From positions 1 to 64,000 of the forward strand of contig NZ_BLZO01000072.1 of the NCBI RefSeq assembly GCF_014132355.1: a stretch of DNA of 64,000 nt, in the 5' to 3' direction. Both the position numbers and the translations under genes were made by a program. Source of the DNA: Okeania sp. KiyG1 (GTDB lineage: Bacteria; Cyanobacteriota; Cyanobacteriia; Cyanobacteriales; Microcoleaceae). Position 1 is the first letter of the stretch, and each line of letters begins with the position of its first letter. Below the pieces are notes generated by a model, which saw only the letters and a list, made by a program, of their open reading frames with translations, was not told where the DNA came from and ran no database searches. This document shows positions 45,356 through 54,894 of this stretch, piece after piece.

Positions 45356-47602
45356 TCATCTTTTGTGCAACAAAGCAAGGGATTCATACAAATATTCTAA
45401 TTTAGCAGAAACATCTGGAGGTTTAGCCGTAAAATGAATATAAAAATTTCCATTTCCTGCTTTTTTCTCTAAAACCTTGCCATAAATATCCTCACTTTCT
45501 ACCCCATCCCAGATCAAATTCAGCTTAATATTAATCAAAGCTGGTGGCAGATAATCTTTTGTTTGCATACCCTGAATTTCTGCTTCTTTTTCTGATAGTT
45601 TTACTAAACTTCCTTTTTGCAAACAATCACCGACATTTTTACCATCTAAAACTACATAATGTAAAGATATTGGTTCTTGAAGTGATAGATAATGTTCTTC
45701 TTCTTTTCTCAAAAATAAATTATATTTACCATCAATACCAGCAACATCATAAATAGTAATTGGTTTTTTAACTCCTTTCGGCATTACTTCTTTTTGATCG
45801 TTAATTTTAATTATCGGCCCCACTTCTTTCAAAGTTGTTTCAGAAATTAAAACTTGACCACCTGTAGTATAAGATTCAATCCGATAAGTTAAATTTACCT
45901 GACTGCCTACAACACCATATTTTGTCCGTTTATCAGAGCCAATATTACCAACAACAACCTCTCCTGTATTAATACCAATTCCCATTTCTAATGGTGGTAA
46001 ACCCCATTCTTTCATCTGTTTATTGACAGGTTCCATTGCTAATTGCATATCAATAGCACAAGCAATAGCTCTTACCGGGTCGTCTTCTCTAGTTATAGGA
46101 GCACCGAATAAAACCAAAATTCCATCCCCCATAAACTCATCAATAGTTCCCTGATACTTAGTAATTACATCTGCCATATATCCCAGATAAAAGTTAAGAA
46201 TTTTCACAACTTCTTCTGGTGTTACACGTTCTGATGTAGCAGTAAATCCTCTTAAATCGGAAGTTAAAATAGTGATTTTTCGGCGTTCGCCTCCTAATCT
46301 TAATCCTTCAGGACTTTCTAATAAAGTCGCCACTACTTCATCAGTTAAATAACGACCAAAAGTTTTGCGAATATCTTGTGCAGTACGAGCAATATAAGTT
46401 GTAATTGTAACTGCTGATGCACTCAGACCTAAAAACGCTGGAATTACTGGCAACCACAAATTCCAAACAAAAGCAGTATAGGTGCTAGCGAATAAAACTA
46501 CACCTGCAGCGAACATTGTCAATACTTTCCAAATAGAAAAATAGCTAACACCACCAGCAGTACGCCATTTCCAGGTTGTCGCTGCTCCCACCAAAGACCA
46601 GAATAAAATCCACACCCACTCAAGAGGTTCTGCCCAAATCTTAATTAGAGGACGACCATCGGTAGCAGAACTAATTAGTTGACTGATGAGATTAGCATGA
46701 ACTTCTACCCCACTCATGGGTTCTAGAGTTTTAATTAAGTTACTACTGTGGGGGGTAGAAAATAAATCATTAAAGCCTTCACTGACTGCTCCAATCAAGA
46801 TGATGCGATCGCGGCCCCAATCAGGCGGCACTCTGTCTTTGAGAATATCCATCATGGAAACAATATCAAAGTAGCGACTCGGACCCCGGTAGTTTAGAAG
46901 CATGAGATAACCACCTGCATCTGCTCTGATATAACCACCATCATTAGCTTCAAATGGCTCTATTATTGTCTTCCCTAACTGAAATTTGTCACCATCAATT
47001 TTCTCAAGACTAATACTCAAATTGTGTAAGTAACGCAAAGCAACATGAGAAGCAAAACTCCAGACATTTTCTCCGTTTTGCAGCGTGACATATAAATAAC
47101 CTCGTCGAATTTTTTTATCTGGGTCTACCTTTACATCATTAGCACCTGCTTGATTATTAGCTTCCAGAGCTGGTGGTGCTTCTATTACATCATTTTGCCT
47201 TTCCCCCACTACTTTTTTAATTCCTACCAAGTTGGAGGTAGACTCGAATATTTTCACTAAGTCCTGATGGCCAGGCTCTACAGGTAAGTCTCGATAAATG
47301 TCTAGACCAATAACTTTTGGCTCCATTGCTTTTAATTTATTCAGCAATTTAGCGTAAATAGCGTCAGGAAAAATTGGTTGCCCGACTGCTCTGACATCAT
47401 CTTCATTTATACCTACAATGACGATACGATTGTCTGGACTCTCCAAAGGCCGCCATCGCATATATTGGTCATAAGTTGCCCATTCCCAAGCTTGTAGTAA
47501 GCCAAGAAAACGTAGTAGGATTACTAACCCTGTGATGCTGGGGGCGGTAATCCATACACCATACCACTGAGAAAAAAAATTCTGGCATTTATTCCATAAC
47601 AT
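45356..47602 (-). CDS. CHASE2-domain adenylate/guanylate cyclase
   Basis: A membrane receptor making a cyclic nucleotide second messenger. After a first transmembrane segment (ITGLVILLRFLGLLQAWEW) there is an extracellular CHASE2 domain (QYMRWRPLESPDNRIVIVGI NEDD; VIGLDIYRDLPVEPG; DRIILIGAVSEGFNDLFSTP), then three hydrophobic segments (about residues 335-420) and a class III cyclase domain: ILTSDLRGFTATSERVTPEE (metal Asp), IDEFMGDGILVLFGAP and VGSQVNLTYRIES. The C-terminal 110 residues look like a PilZ-like beta domain. The ATG at 47602 is chosen; the TTG at 47653 lies in a repeat. Gene order gives no clue to the target. Confidence 0.9.
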   Translation of the reverse strand: MLWNKCQNFFSQWYGVWITAPSITGLVILLRFLGLLQAWEWATYDQYMRWRPLESPDNRIVIVGINEDDVRAVGQPIFPDAIYAKLLNKLKAMEPKVIGLDIYRDLPVEPGHQDLVKIFESTSNLVGIKKVVGERQNDVIEAPPALEANNQAGANDVKVDPDKKIRRGYLYVTLQNGENVWSFASHVALRYLHNLSISLEKIDGDKFQLGKTIIEPFEANDGGYIRADAGGYLMLLNYRGPSRYFDIVSMMDILKDRVPPDWGRDRIILIGAVSEGFNDLFSTPHSSNLIKTLEPMSGVEVHANLISQLISSATDGRPLIKIWAEPLEWVWILFWSLVGAATTWKWRTAGGVSYFSIWKVLTMFAAGVVLFASTYTAFVWNLWLPVIPAFLGLSASAVTITTYIARTAQDIRKTFGRYLTDEVVATLLESPEGLRLGGERRKITILTSDLRGFTATSERVTPEEVVKILNFYLGYMADVITKYQGTIDEFMGDGILVLFGAPITREDDPVRAIACAIDMQLAMEPVNKQMKEWGLPPLEMGIGINTGEVVVGNIGSDKRTKYGVVGSQVNLTYRIESYTTGGQVLISETTLKEVGPIIKINDQKEVMPKGVKKPITIYDVAGIDGKYNLFLRKEEEHYLSLQEPISLHYVVLDGKNVGDCLQKGSLVKLSEKEAEIQGMQTKDYLPPALINIKLNLIWDGVESEDIYGKVLEKKAGNGNFYIHFTAKPPDVSAKLEYLYESLALLHKR

Positions 47603-47644
47603 TTGTGTTAGCTGCTTTGTAGAAATTAAAAGTTTTTGGGGGTA

Positions 47645-47800
47645 GTTCAACAATTAATAATTAATAATTAATAATTAATAATTAACAATTACCTCTCCTT
47701 GAAAACGGATAGGATTGACTAATCATGAAAGTTTTTTCTTGTTTCTCCTTTAAACGAGAGGCTTTAAACCTTAATTATGGGGTAAAAAAAACAGAGCGAT
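47645..47800 (+). repeat. Dispersed intergenic repeat upstream of the cyclase gene
   Basis: CAACAATTAATAATTAATAA tandem units, ATTACCTCTCCTTGAAAACG, TTTAAACGAGAGGCTTTAAA and AATTATGGGGTAAAA. It overlaps the region where the cyclase promoter and alternative TTG start would lie. Confidence 0.75.
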
Positions 47801-47886
47801 TTGCTCGCCTTCACCATAAAATCAATGTGATAGTAGTGTACCAGACTCAACTTAGTTACTGACAGCTATTTCAATGCTAACTTAAT

Positions 47887-48630
47887 TTATTCTTCTATTT
47901 GACAGCAGGGTGCAAAGGGTTCAGAAGCAATCTCTTGTAATCCGACTGATGTTAGTAATTCTTCCCACTCTGTCGGGTTAGAATCGCGTAACTCGGCCAC
48001 AGTAGCGATCGTTTCATTCCAAATCCTTGCTTTTGCATATATTTCTGCTTGTTCCAGGGGACTAGCGTTTTTTAAGCTATTTTCTAAGTCTGAACTGATT
48101 TCTACTTTTTTGATAGTTCCTTCAACATATGGGTAACCACTGCGATCCCATTCATCTTCACCTTCATTACAAATCATTACAAATGCCCAAGTATATTCTT
48201 TATTGGTTGTCAGACTTATATTTTTTGGCAGGGTAAGTTTCACAATACCAGAAGTCTCGGAAATATCTAATTCAGTTAAATAGATGCTCTTACCTGATGA
48301 TTTATCAGTTATTTCAAATTCTGCTGACTTTGCTTTGTGTTCGGGAACATACAGGAAAAATTTGGGGTTATTAGCAACTGTTGTTACGACATTATCTCCT
48401 GGCATTAAGGCTGTCAATTTGATTTCACCACGAGTACAGGGGTCTCCACGAGTACCTGCACCTCTTGTTTCTTCTGAACTTGGCCTTTGTGGCCCAGAAG
48501 GAAATTTTACACTAATCAGCAATTCTGCGGTTGACTGTGCTTGTACTAGATGCACCCCTGAAAAAGTTACAATTATTGGGGATGTCGCTAAAGCCAAAAG
48601 TCCCCAAAACTTTATATTTTGCCTCCCCAT
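47887..48630 (-). CDS. DUF928-domain exported protein
   Basis: A 247-residue protein with a signal peptide (GLLALATSPIIVTFSGVHLV QAQ) and the DUF928 pattern found in many cyanobacteria: GAGTRGDPC, LTALMPGDNVVTTVANNPKF FLYVP, EFEITDKSSGKSIYLTELD and YTWAFVMICNEGEDEWDRSG YPYVEGTI. The C-terminal helices (LEQAEIYAKARIWNETIATV) are also typical. DUF928 genes often sit next to CHASE2 proteins in cyanobacteria, as here, hinting at a shared pathway, but the function is unknown. Confidence 0.9.
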   Translation of the reverse strand: MGRQNIKFWGLLALATSPIIVTFSGVHLVQAQSTAELLISVKFPSGPQRPSSEETRGAGTRGDPCTRGEIKLTALMPGDNVVTTVANNPKFFLYVPEHKAKSAEFEITDKSSGKSIYLTELDISETSGIVKLTLPKNISLTTNKEYTWAFVMICNEGEDEWDRSGYPYVEGTIKKVEISSDLENSLKNASPLEQAEIYAKARIWNETIATVAELRDSNPTEWEELLTSVGLQEIASEPFAPCCQIEE

Positions 48631-48984
48631 AATTTATTATATCTCCTTTTTTGATATTTTCACTATACCTGTAATCCTAACATACCTCTAAATCAGTTTT
48701 TATCGGTGTCTTAATTTACTTCAAACTTTCCCTTCTACGAGATAGTTTTTCTTGATTCTCGGGTAATTTTATATAGCGTTTATTCTTGGAATTAGGTAAA
48801 AATTTTGATTTTTAGGGAACAGAGAATCTAGAAATGTATCATACACATCGCGTATTTTTTGGAAAATTATTATATTTACCGAAATTCGATTTGATATATT
48901 TGATATATAAGTAAGGGTAAATAACAGCTTGACATAATCTATGATTATCTAGTATAAAGCGTTAAATTTAGCTATGGCGGTCAG

Positions 48985-49108
48985 TTTGCTCCGCAACGCT
49001 GGCGCGTTTCGCGCTAGCGTTGCGTTGCGCCAGCTTTGCGTTGCGCCAGCTTTGCGTTGCGCCAGCTTTGCGAAGCAAAAGCAAAAGCAAAAGCAAACGA
49101 CCGTGACA
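48985..49108 (+). repeat. GC-rich tandem repeat element, forward copy
   Basis: Starts with a GCGCGTTTCGCGC-type palindrome, then three units of TTGCGCCAGCTTTGCG and a GCAAAAGCAAAAGCAAAAGC tract ending AAACGACCG. The same element, with two units, lies inverted at 50143-50230. The ORF over it has no protein-like composition. Confidence 0.85.
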
Positions 49109-49199
49109 GCCTGTGGACTGGACAGGCGCCGACGTTGCCAGATAGAAACAGGAATAGAACAGGCTATCTATAGATAATCATAGATTTATATAGATAATC

Positions 49200-49758
49200 G
49201 TAGGTTTCTAAGAACGGATAGGTAAACTGATGAAACATAATCATCAAGCAAAATAAGATAGAACAACATTTAGGAAAATCTTGATTTGTTGGTGTAGCTA
49301 CCATTTGAATCAGTTAACTAGCTATCAGCATTTCAGCACCCTAAAAGCTTGGGTTGGACCTCCCGACTTCGAGCAAGTCGCTCCTGTTTTCAAAGCAGTC
49401 GATCGCCTCCTTTGAAAAAGCTGGCAAGGGTTGCATTCTGGAACGGAAACACTGATTGCTGACTACTTCTTTAACTGATGAGCGATCGATAACATCTTTA
49501 AATATTGAGTTAATTAACAATATCTCACAAAAATTTTCAACAATAGTCCGTTTTTTAGGGGATGCATGATCGAAGTTATTAGTGATTTATACACACAAAA
49601 ATTGTCTACTTATCCGGCCTCTGTTTCTAAATAGTCCCAACTTGATGAAAAGATAGTTAAGGTACTCTATATGAATACAGTTTTTTATTTAGGCTAAGTA
49701 TATACTCTAGCTTAAGGGTGGCAATGCTAAAGTTATTTTCCTTGAAGTGAAAAACGGT
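49200..49758. other. Gene-free AT-rich region
   Basis: No ORF, RNA or repeat family is recognised. Only short dyads and an AGGCGATCGACTGC-like stretch around 49390-49420 stand out. Confidence 0.5.
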
Positions 49759-49997
49759 GGTGTTGATGATTCTGGGTATGATGCAAGCCCCCCTAGCCCC
49801 CCACCCATTGGGGGGAATAAAACTCTAAAAGTCCCCTTTTATTAATCCCCCTCCCGTCCGCCTTTTTGATCCCCCTCCCGTCCCCCGCAGGATCGGGGGA
49901 AGCCAGAGGATGTTTCGCTTTTTGTTGAATGGTGGACCAGAGGGGGCGAAGGCGAGAACCAAACAATCGCGCATTCATACTTCAATTCAGCAACGCC
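49759..49997. repeat. Long relative of the GGCGTTGCTGA element
   Basis: GGTGTTGATGATTCTGGGTA at the left and TTCAATTCAGCAACGCC at the right match the 40972-41119 element. The interior is expanded with CCCCCTCCCGTCC units. The left end has decayed (GGTGTTGATGA for GGCGTTGCTGA). Confidence 0.65.
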
Positions 49998-50094
49998 AAA
50001 ATGGTAAATACTTTTCACATATTCTCTGAGCTTAGGCTAGTAATTATTACTCAAAGCCATTGAGATTTTGAGTCTGTAGATCGAGCAACCTGAT

Positions 50095-50395
50095 ATTTAC
50101 CGAAAAATTGTGGTTTAAAGCCTCCTCTTTTAAGGGGATAAAAGCGGTCGTTTGCTTTTGCTTTTGTTTCGCAAAGCTGGCGCAACGCAAAGCTGGCGCA
50201 ACGCAACGCTGACGCGTTTCGCGTCAGCGGAACGGAGTTCTATCTTTGGAGCTTACCGTAGGATGGGATGGCGAGGAAACCTGCACCATATCCAATCGAG
50301 CAACAGAAGAAAAATTTTCCTTTTAGTCAATCCTATCCGTTTTAAAGGAGAGGTAATTGTTAATTACTAATTATTAATTATTAATTGTTGAAAGT
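50095..50395 (-). repeat. Dispersed intergenic repeat interrupted by the GC-rich element
   Basis: ACCGAAAAATTGTGGTTTAA and AAAGCCTCCTCTTTTAAGGG, then the inverted GC-rich element (50143-50230), GGGATGGCGAGGAAACC, and AAAGGAGAGGTAATTGTTAA ATTATTAATTGTTGAA. It belongs to the same family as 1555-2090. Confidence 0.8.
50143..50230 (-). repeat. GC-rich tandem repeat element, inverted copy
   Basis: Reverse complement of 48985-49108 with two instead of three CGCAAAGCTGGCGCAA units, bounded by CGGTCGTTTGCTTTTGC and GACGCGTTTCGCGTC. Confidence 0.85.
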
Positions 50396-51483
50396 AGCAG
50401 ATTTAAGAAAGAGGTAGTATGACTATTTCATTATTAAAACAACTCAATTTGATTTCTTTTATACCTATATTCTTAATAATATTTTTTGAGTATCCTTCTT
50501 TGTCAAAAATTACACTCAAAAATTATCAGATAATGAAGCCAACAATATATTAAAACTAAACAAGCCTCAATCTACTAAACCGCAAAATCAACCTCCTAAT
50601 AAATATCTAAAAATAGAATAGAAGTATCTGAAGATGGATGTATAACTAAGAACTTGAGGTTGAGAAATGGTATGAAGATTAAAATCAGACAAAATTGTAA
50701 TTAAGTGAAAGTTTAAAAAATAAGCTTTGAAAAAGGAGTCAGTTATCAGTTATCAGTACCTCCTACTGTTTGCGTAGCATGACCTAGGAAAGCAGGAGGC
50801 AAGAAAATACTGAAGTTTATCTTCTCAGAGAAAAAAAATTTTCCCTACTGCCTCAATTCTCTTCTTTTCAAGGAGAGGTAATAATTAATTAGGGTTTGCT
50901 GATTAAATCTAAAAACATTGATATCTAAAGCTAGAGCGTATTTTTTAGTTGAAAAAAGTCCAAGCTTAATGGTCGTAATGGTTCAAAAAATTAGCATTTT
51001 AGGCGGCTTTGTTGCACAGAATAATCCCTTGATTATTCTTCCTCCTACCTCCTAATTAATTCCCATTTATCCTGTCTCCCCCTCCCCTCCTGGGAGGGGT
51101 TAGGGTGGGTTGGGAGGGGAGGGGTTAGGGGTGGGTTGTCTACTGTCTTCCCCTCCTCCTGGGAGGGGCGAGGGTGGGTTGTCTCCTACCCTTACCCATA
51201 AGACTTTTTCAGCAAACCCTAATTATTAATTATTAATTGTTGAACGGTGATTATTAAAGTATGGAATTAAAGTATGGAAAATTAAAATAATCCTCTGGCA
51301 ACAGCAATTTCAAAAAGCAAGACTTAACAGTAAATTCAAGTAGGCAATAAACCTTTTTAAGGCTAATGTTGTTGGTATCCAAAAAATAATTAAATATTTT
51401 AAATACTACCCATTTTGACTTGCCGTTAGAATTAGAATATATTTATTGACTGCAATATCCTAATTCAGCAAGGTAATGCAACT
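50396..51483. repeat. Gene-poor region with IS66-type fragment and GGGAGGGG units
   Basis: No gene is recognised. 50740-50800 has AGTTATCAGTTATCAGT and CTGTTTGCGTAGCATGACC (IS66-type MITE fragment); 50850-50885 has TTTCAAGGAGAGGTAAT (intergenic family); 51085-51180 has four CCTCCTGGGAGGGG-type units. The last 100 bp before 51484 would hold the pilT promoter. Confidence 0.55.
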
Positions 51484-52779
51484 ATGACACAAACACCACC
51501 ACCTCGTCCCCCAGCACCTCGTCCTCCTGGAAGCCGTGGTTTACCGCGTCCCCCAGCTCCACCTAGTCCACCAGCAGCAAGAAGACCGCCAACATCTCCT
51601 CCACCTTCTTCCGCTCCACCAGCATCATCAACATCTGTTTCTCAACAAATAATTCCTCCAACGGAAACCGCACCAGTACCTCAAATACCAACTCCCGGTG
51701 GTCCACAACTGGGTTCTGGACAAATACCACTGACAGATATTGTCCGGCGAGCTAATGAAGAAGGTGTTTCAGATGTTCATCTAGGGGTGAAAGAAGTACC
51801 ACGGTTCCGCAAACGTGGAGACCTTCTACCCCTTGAATATCCAGAAACTGATTTGAACACCTTTATGTTTTGGTTGCGAGAAATTCTTACAGATGAAGAA
51901 ATTCGTGCATTCCAAGAAAATCTTGACTTTGATGGTGCTGCTGACTTGGGTTTTGTACGGATTAGGATTAGTTTGTTTGACTCTCTTGCAGGTCCAGCCA
52001 TGGTTTTACGACTGATTGGGTCTAAAATCCTGACGATGGAGCAACTTAAATTGCCAGAAGTCTTTAAGAAAGTCTGTCATTACCATAAAGGGTTAATTTT
52101 GGTGACCGGACCTACAGGTTCTGGTAAGTCCACCACCATGGCAGCGATGATTGATTTTATGAACAGTACTTTTCCTTATCATGTCATCACTATCGAAGAC
52201 CCTGTGGAATTTGTCCATGAAAGCCGAAAATGTTTGATCAAGCACCGGGAAGTAGGTAGACATACTCTAAAATTCTTCAATGCTCTTAAAGGTGCTCTCC
52301 GTCAAGACCCTGACTTAATGTTAGTAGGGGAAATTCGAGATAAGGAAACGGTGGGAATTGCTATTAAAGCTGCTTCTACAGGACACTTGGTAATGGGAAC
52401 ATTACACACCAACAGTGCCATCAAGACTCTGACTCGTATTTTGGATATGTTTTCTGCTGAGGAGCAACCAGCGATTAAATTAGCTCTTTCAGAAATTCTG
52501 GTAGCAATTATTGCTCAGTTGTTGTGCAAAACTACTGATGGTAAGCGAGCAGCTTTCCATGACATTTTGATTAATACTGATGTAGTTAAGGAATATATTG
52601 TTAAAGACCAGTATGAGGAAATTAACCAAATTATGCTCAAAGATACTTATGAAGGTATGACTACCATGAATAGGTCTTTGTTTGATCTTTATCAAGAAGG
52701 TCGAATAACAGAAGAAACAGCAATAGACCAGTCTCCCTTCCCAAATGAAATGGCTCAGATTTTACGAGGTAGAATTTGA
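51484..52779 (+). CDS. pilT: Type IV pilus retraction ATPase (PilT family) with proline-rich N-terminus
   Basis: Powers pilus retraction for twitching motility and DNA uptake at the inner membrane. The 431-residue protein begins with an unusual 75-residue proline-rich leader (PPPRPPAPRPPGSRG ...). The PilT core follows: DIVRRANEEGVSDVHLGV, Walker A VTGPTGSGKSTT, Asp box ITIEDPVEFVH, Walker B DPDLMLVGEIRD and the His box GHLVMGTLHTNSAIKTLTRI. The retraction signature AIRNLIRE is not present in standard form, so assignment as PilT rather than another pilus ATPase is by overall similarity. A damaged TnpB copy begins directly after the stop. Confidence 0.87.
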   Translation: MTQTPPPRPPAPRPPGSRGLPRPPAPPSPPAARRPPTSPPPSSAPPASSTSVSQQIIPPTETAPVPQIPTPGGPQLGSGQIPLTDIVRRANEEGVSDVHLGVKEVPRFRKRGDLLPLEYPETDLNTFMFWLREILTDEEIRAFQENLDFDGAADLGFVRIRISLFDSLAGPAMVLRLIGSKILTMEQLKLPEVFKKVCHYHKGLILVTGPTGSGKSTTMAAMIDFMNSTFPYHVITIEDPVEFVHESRKCLIKHREVGRHTLKFFNALKGALRQDPDLMLVGEIRDKETVGIAIKAASTGHLVMGTLHTNSAIKTLTRILDMFSAEEQPAIKLALSEILVAIIAQLLCKTTDGKRAAFHDILINTDVVKEYIVKDQYEEINQIMLKDTYEGMTTMNRSLFDLYQEGRITEETAIDQSPFPNEMAQILRGRI

Positions 52780-54370
52780 CATACTCCCAACATTGCGCAT
52801 GGCGCGACAACGCGGGATTCTTCAGCCAGAGAAGCTCTGACCGCAGTTTTAACAGAGGTGATGTCTTCCCCCTGCGTTGATAACAATCCAACCCACCCCC
52901 ATCCCCTCCCGGGAGGGGAGCTAGAGGGGTGGGTGAGTTATAGTCCCTATCTAGTTCTTGTCCGCATTTAGGACATGAATGCCTTTCATGTCGCGGAGCG
53001 AAACGCTCTGATAAGCTTTTAGGGACTTTACTTAAGCATTCCCAACAATGTTGAGATGTACCTTTTGGGTCTACGCGTGATAATTATCTTGCCAAGTTTC
53101 CAAGGGACATATTCTAAGACTTGAACAAACTTACCAAAAGCTGCATCCTGCAAGGACTTATTTAGTCCTGACTTCGCCGATTGACCGTTGGGTAAGAACT
53201 GGCCATTATGGCAGAAGAAAGAAGGAAGAAGGAAGAAGGAAGAAGGAAAAGTATTACATTGTCTGAGTTTTAAGTTTTTGATCTGTCCTAACCTTTGCTT
53301 CGACTGCTATATCGCTGATTTTTGCTTTGCAACGTCTAACTAAAGAAGCTATCTGTAGGTCTTCAAGGAATATTACCTGACAATCACGCTCACAAATGAT
53401 AAGCAAGTTTGAATTGCCAGTCTAACCTTTGTCTAGCTATTAATTGATGCAGTTTAGCTATTTTGCACTTGAGAATCTTCCAAGATCGGGAATGTTTTCG
53501 TTTCTTAGCCAATCTAACCTGGAGTTTAGACAATCGATACTCAGATTTTCTAAAGAACTTGGGAACTTCTATAAACTCACCATCACTGGTAACAGCATAG
53601 TGCAACAATCCTAAATCAATACATCCATGAGTTTTCTTTAGTGGGTTGAATTTCTGCAACCTCTAATGCTACAGTCTTATCTTCTATTGTTAAGCTGATA
53701 TACCAACCATCAGCTTCACGGATTACTGTTCCGGTTTTAACCTTGAATCCTCTTGGTATTGAGCGATTGTAGACAAAAGGAACTAAGCCTATTTTTGGTA
53801 AATTGATACAATAACGACCGTTAGCATTTTTAACAATATTGGTATTTGATAGCTGAGGATAACTGAACGAGTTATAGTAATGCTTCCCTTTGAATTTAGG
53901 TCTCCCACTGGTTTTACCGTTTTTGTCAGGTAAGGCACAACTTATCCATAGTAGTTTGTACACGCTGGATAACATCTTGTAGCACTTGAGAGTGCATAGA
54001 CTTATACTCAGGAAATAGCTTTTTGGTTTGTACTAAATCTGCTAGTTGAACAGTTTCCCACACAACATAACCATTTATTATATTTGGATGCCTATCGCCT
54101 TTCTTTGTTACTGGATTACCATCGCCGTCTTTTTTTCTACCGTCCCTTGTTTGTATTCTAAACTCTGGGATATGCATGATAAATCTTTTCTACAGGAACT
54201 ACTGAAACGTTAAGTGGGCAAGCGTTTACTGGTGTCCGTGTGGCTTCAAACCAATTCATCCTTTGAGCTAAACGGTAGTTATATTGCTTTCGGGCTAATT
54301 CCAACCAATTAGCTATAATTACCGTTTGGCTTTTCTGTGGTTTGAGCTTGTACTTATATTTCAGTAGCAT
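52780..54370 (-). pseudogene. tnpB: IS200/IS605-type TnpB, disrupted in several places
   Basis: Reading from 54370 the protein starts MLLKYKYKLKPQKSQTVIIA NWLELARKQYNYRL, and continues in other frames with WETVQLADLVQTKKLFPEYK, GRPKFKGKHYYNSFSYP, CIDLGLLHYAVTSDGEF (RuvC Asp region, shifted), VIFLEDLQIASLVRRCKAK (Glu region), NGQSAKSGLNKSLQDAAFGK and the zinc ribbon DPKGTSQHCWECLSKV...HSCPKCGQELDRDYN, ending SPLLKLRSELLWLKNPALSR. A TA-type MITE (about 53216-53340) is inserted after RRCKAK, and a GGGAGGGG repeat (52890-52935) sits after the zinc ribbon. It is inactive. No TnpA is nearby. Confidence 0.85.
53216..53340. mobile_element. TATAGCAG-type MITE inserted in tnpB
   Basis: GGCAGAAGAAAGAAGGAAGA, ATTACATTGTCTGAGTTTTA, TTTTTGATCTGTCC and TTCGACTGCTATA correspond to the element at 40937-41184 without its inner insertion. 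It separates the coding segments on either side of the TnpB Glu region. Confidence 0.65.
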
Positions 54371-54894
54371 GATGTAGTATCGACCTTTATATCTACGTTA
54401 TCTATCATAACAACTGTTTTGATTTATAGCTGTGGTAGTGCCAGTGTTCCAGTGCTAAAGGAGTGCATAGAAAATCAGGCAAACCGCACACATAACACCC
54501 GACTTTCTCGTAGGGCGCTGAATTAAAAATTACAGCGCGGGACTTTTCCCCAGGAAAGTTAAAAAGATTGTGAAGTTTTAAATTTTAAGGTCTCTAGATG
54601 AACTAGAGTATAAGTGAAGGGTACAGTTTGAAGTTAAGCTAATGCCTTAATTAGCTATCAGCTTTTAGCATTCAGCTACCCTCCCAAGTCGGAACTGCGT
54701 TAACAGCTTTTTGCAGCTCTAGGTTAAAATCCCCTGCAACTATTGTATTGCGCAGGATTGTTGAGTAGGGTTTGAAATTCCCTTCTCGCACGTTCAAAAA
54801 AATAATCTTGCTGAGTGCTGAGTGCTGAGTGCTCAACGCTTCTTTAACCAGTCGAGTTTAATGAAAAAACTCTAAAGTCTGTAGTCGATCCTAA
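54371..54894. other. Intergenic region with IS605-type left-end sequence and MITE fragment
   Basis: 54371-54530 probably holds the left end of the TnpB element (several small hairpins). A dyad promoter-like site is at 54592-54608. 54650-54725 has AGCTATCAGCTTTTAGCATT and AACTGCGTTAACAGC, an IS66-type MITE fragment, and 54810-54840 has GCTGAGTGCTGAGTGCTGAG. No gene is seen. Confidence 0.5.
54592..54608 (+). promoter_or_regulatory. Orphan MerR-class promoter dyad
   Basis: CTCTAG-ATGAA-CTAGAG is a perfect dyad lying between TTAAGG and TATAAG, separated by 18 bp, the stretched spacing typical of MerR-family promoters. No MerR gene or obvious target follows: a MITE fragment begins about 50 bp on. 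Confidence 0.4.

Noticed and set aside
48974-49177. 67-residue ORF rich in Ala/Arg/Leu
   Set aside because: It is a reading of the GC-rich tandem element, has low-complexity composition and its inverse copy at 50143-50230 is not coding in the same way.
49793-49978. 61-residue minus ORF
   Set aside because: Lies within the decayed GGCGTTGCTGA element and its CCCCCTCCCGTCC units.
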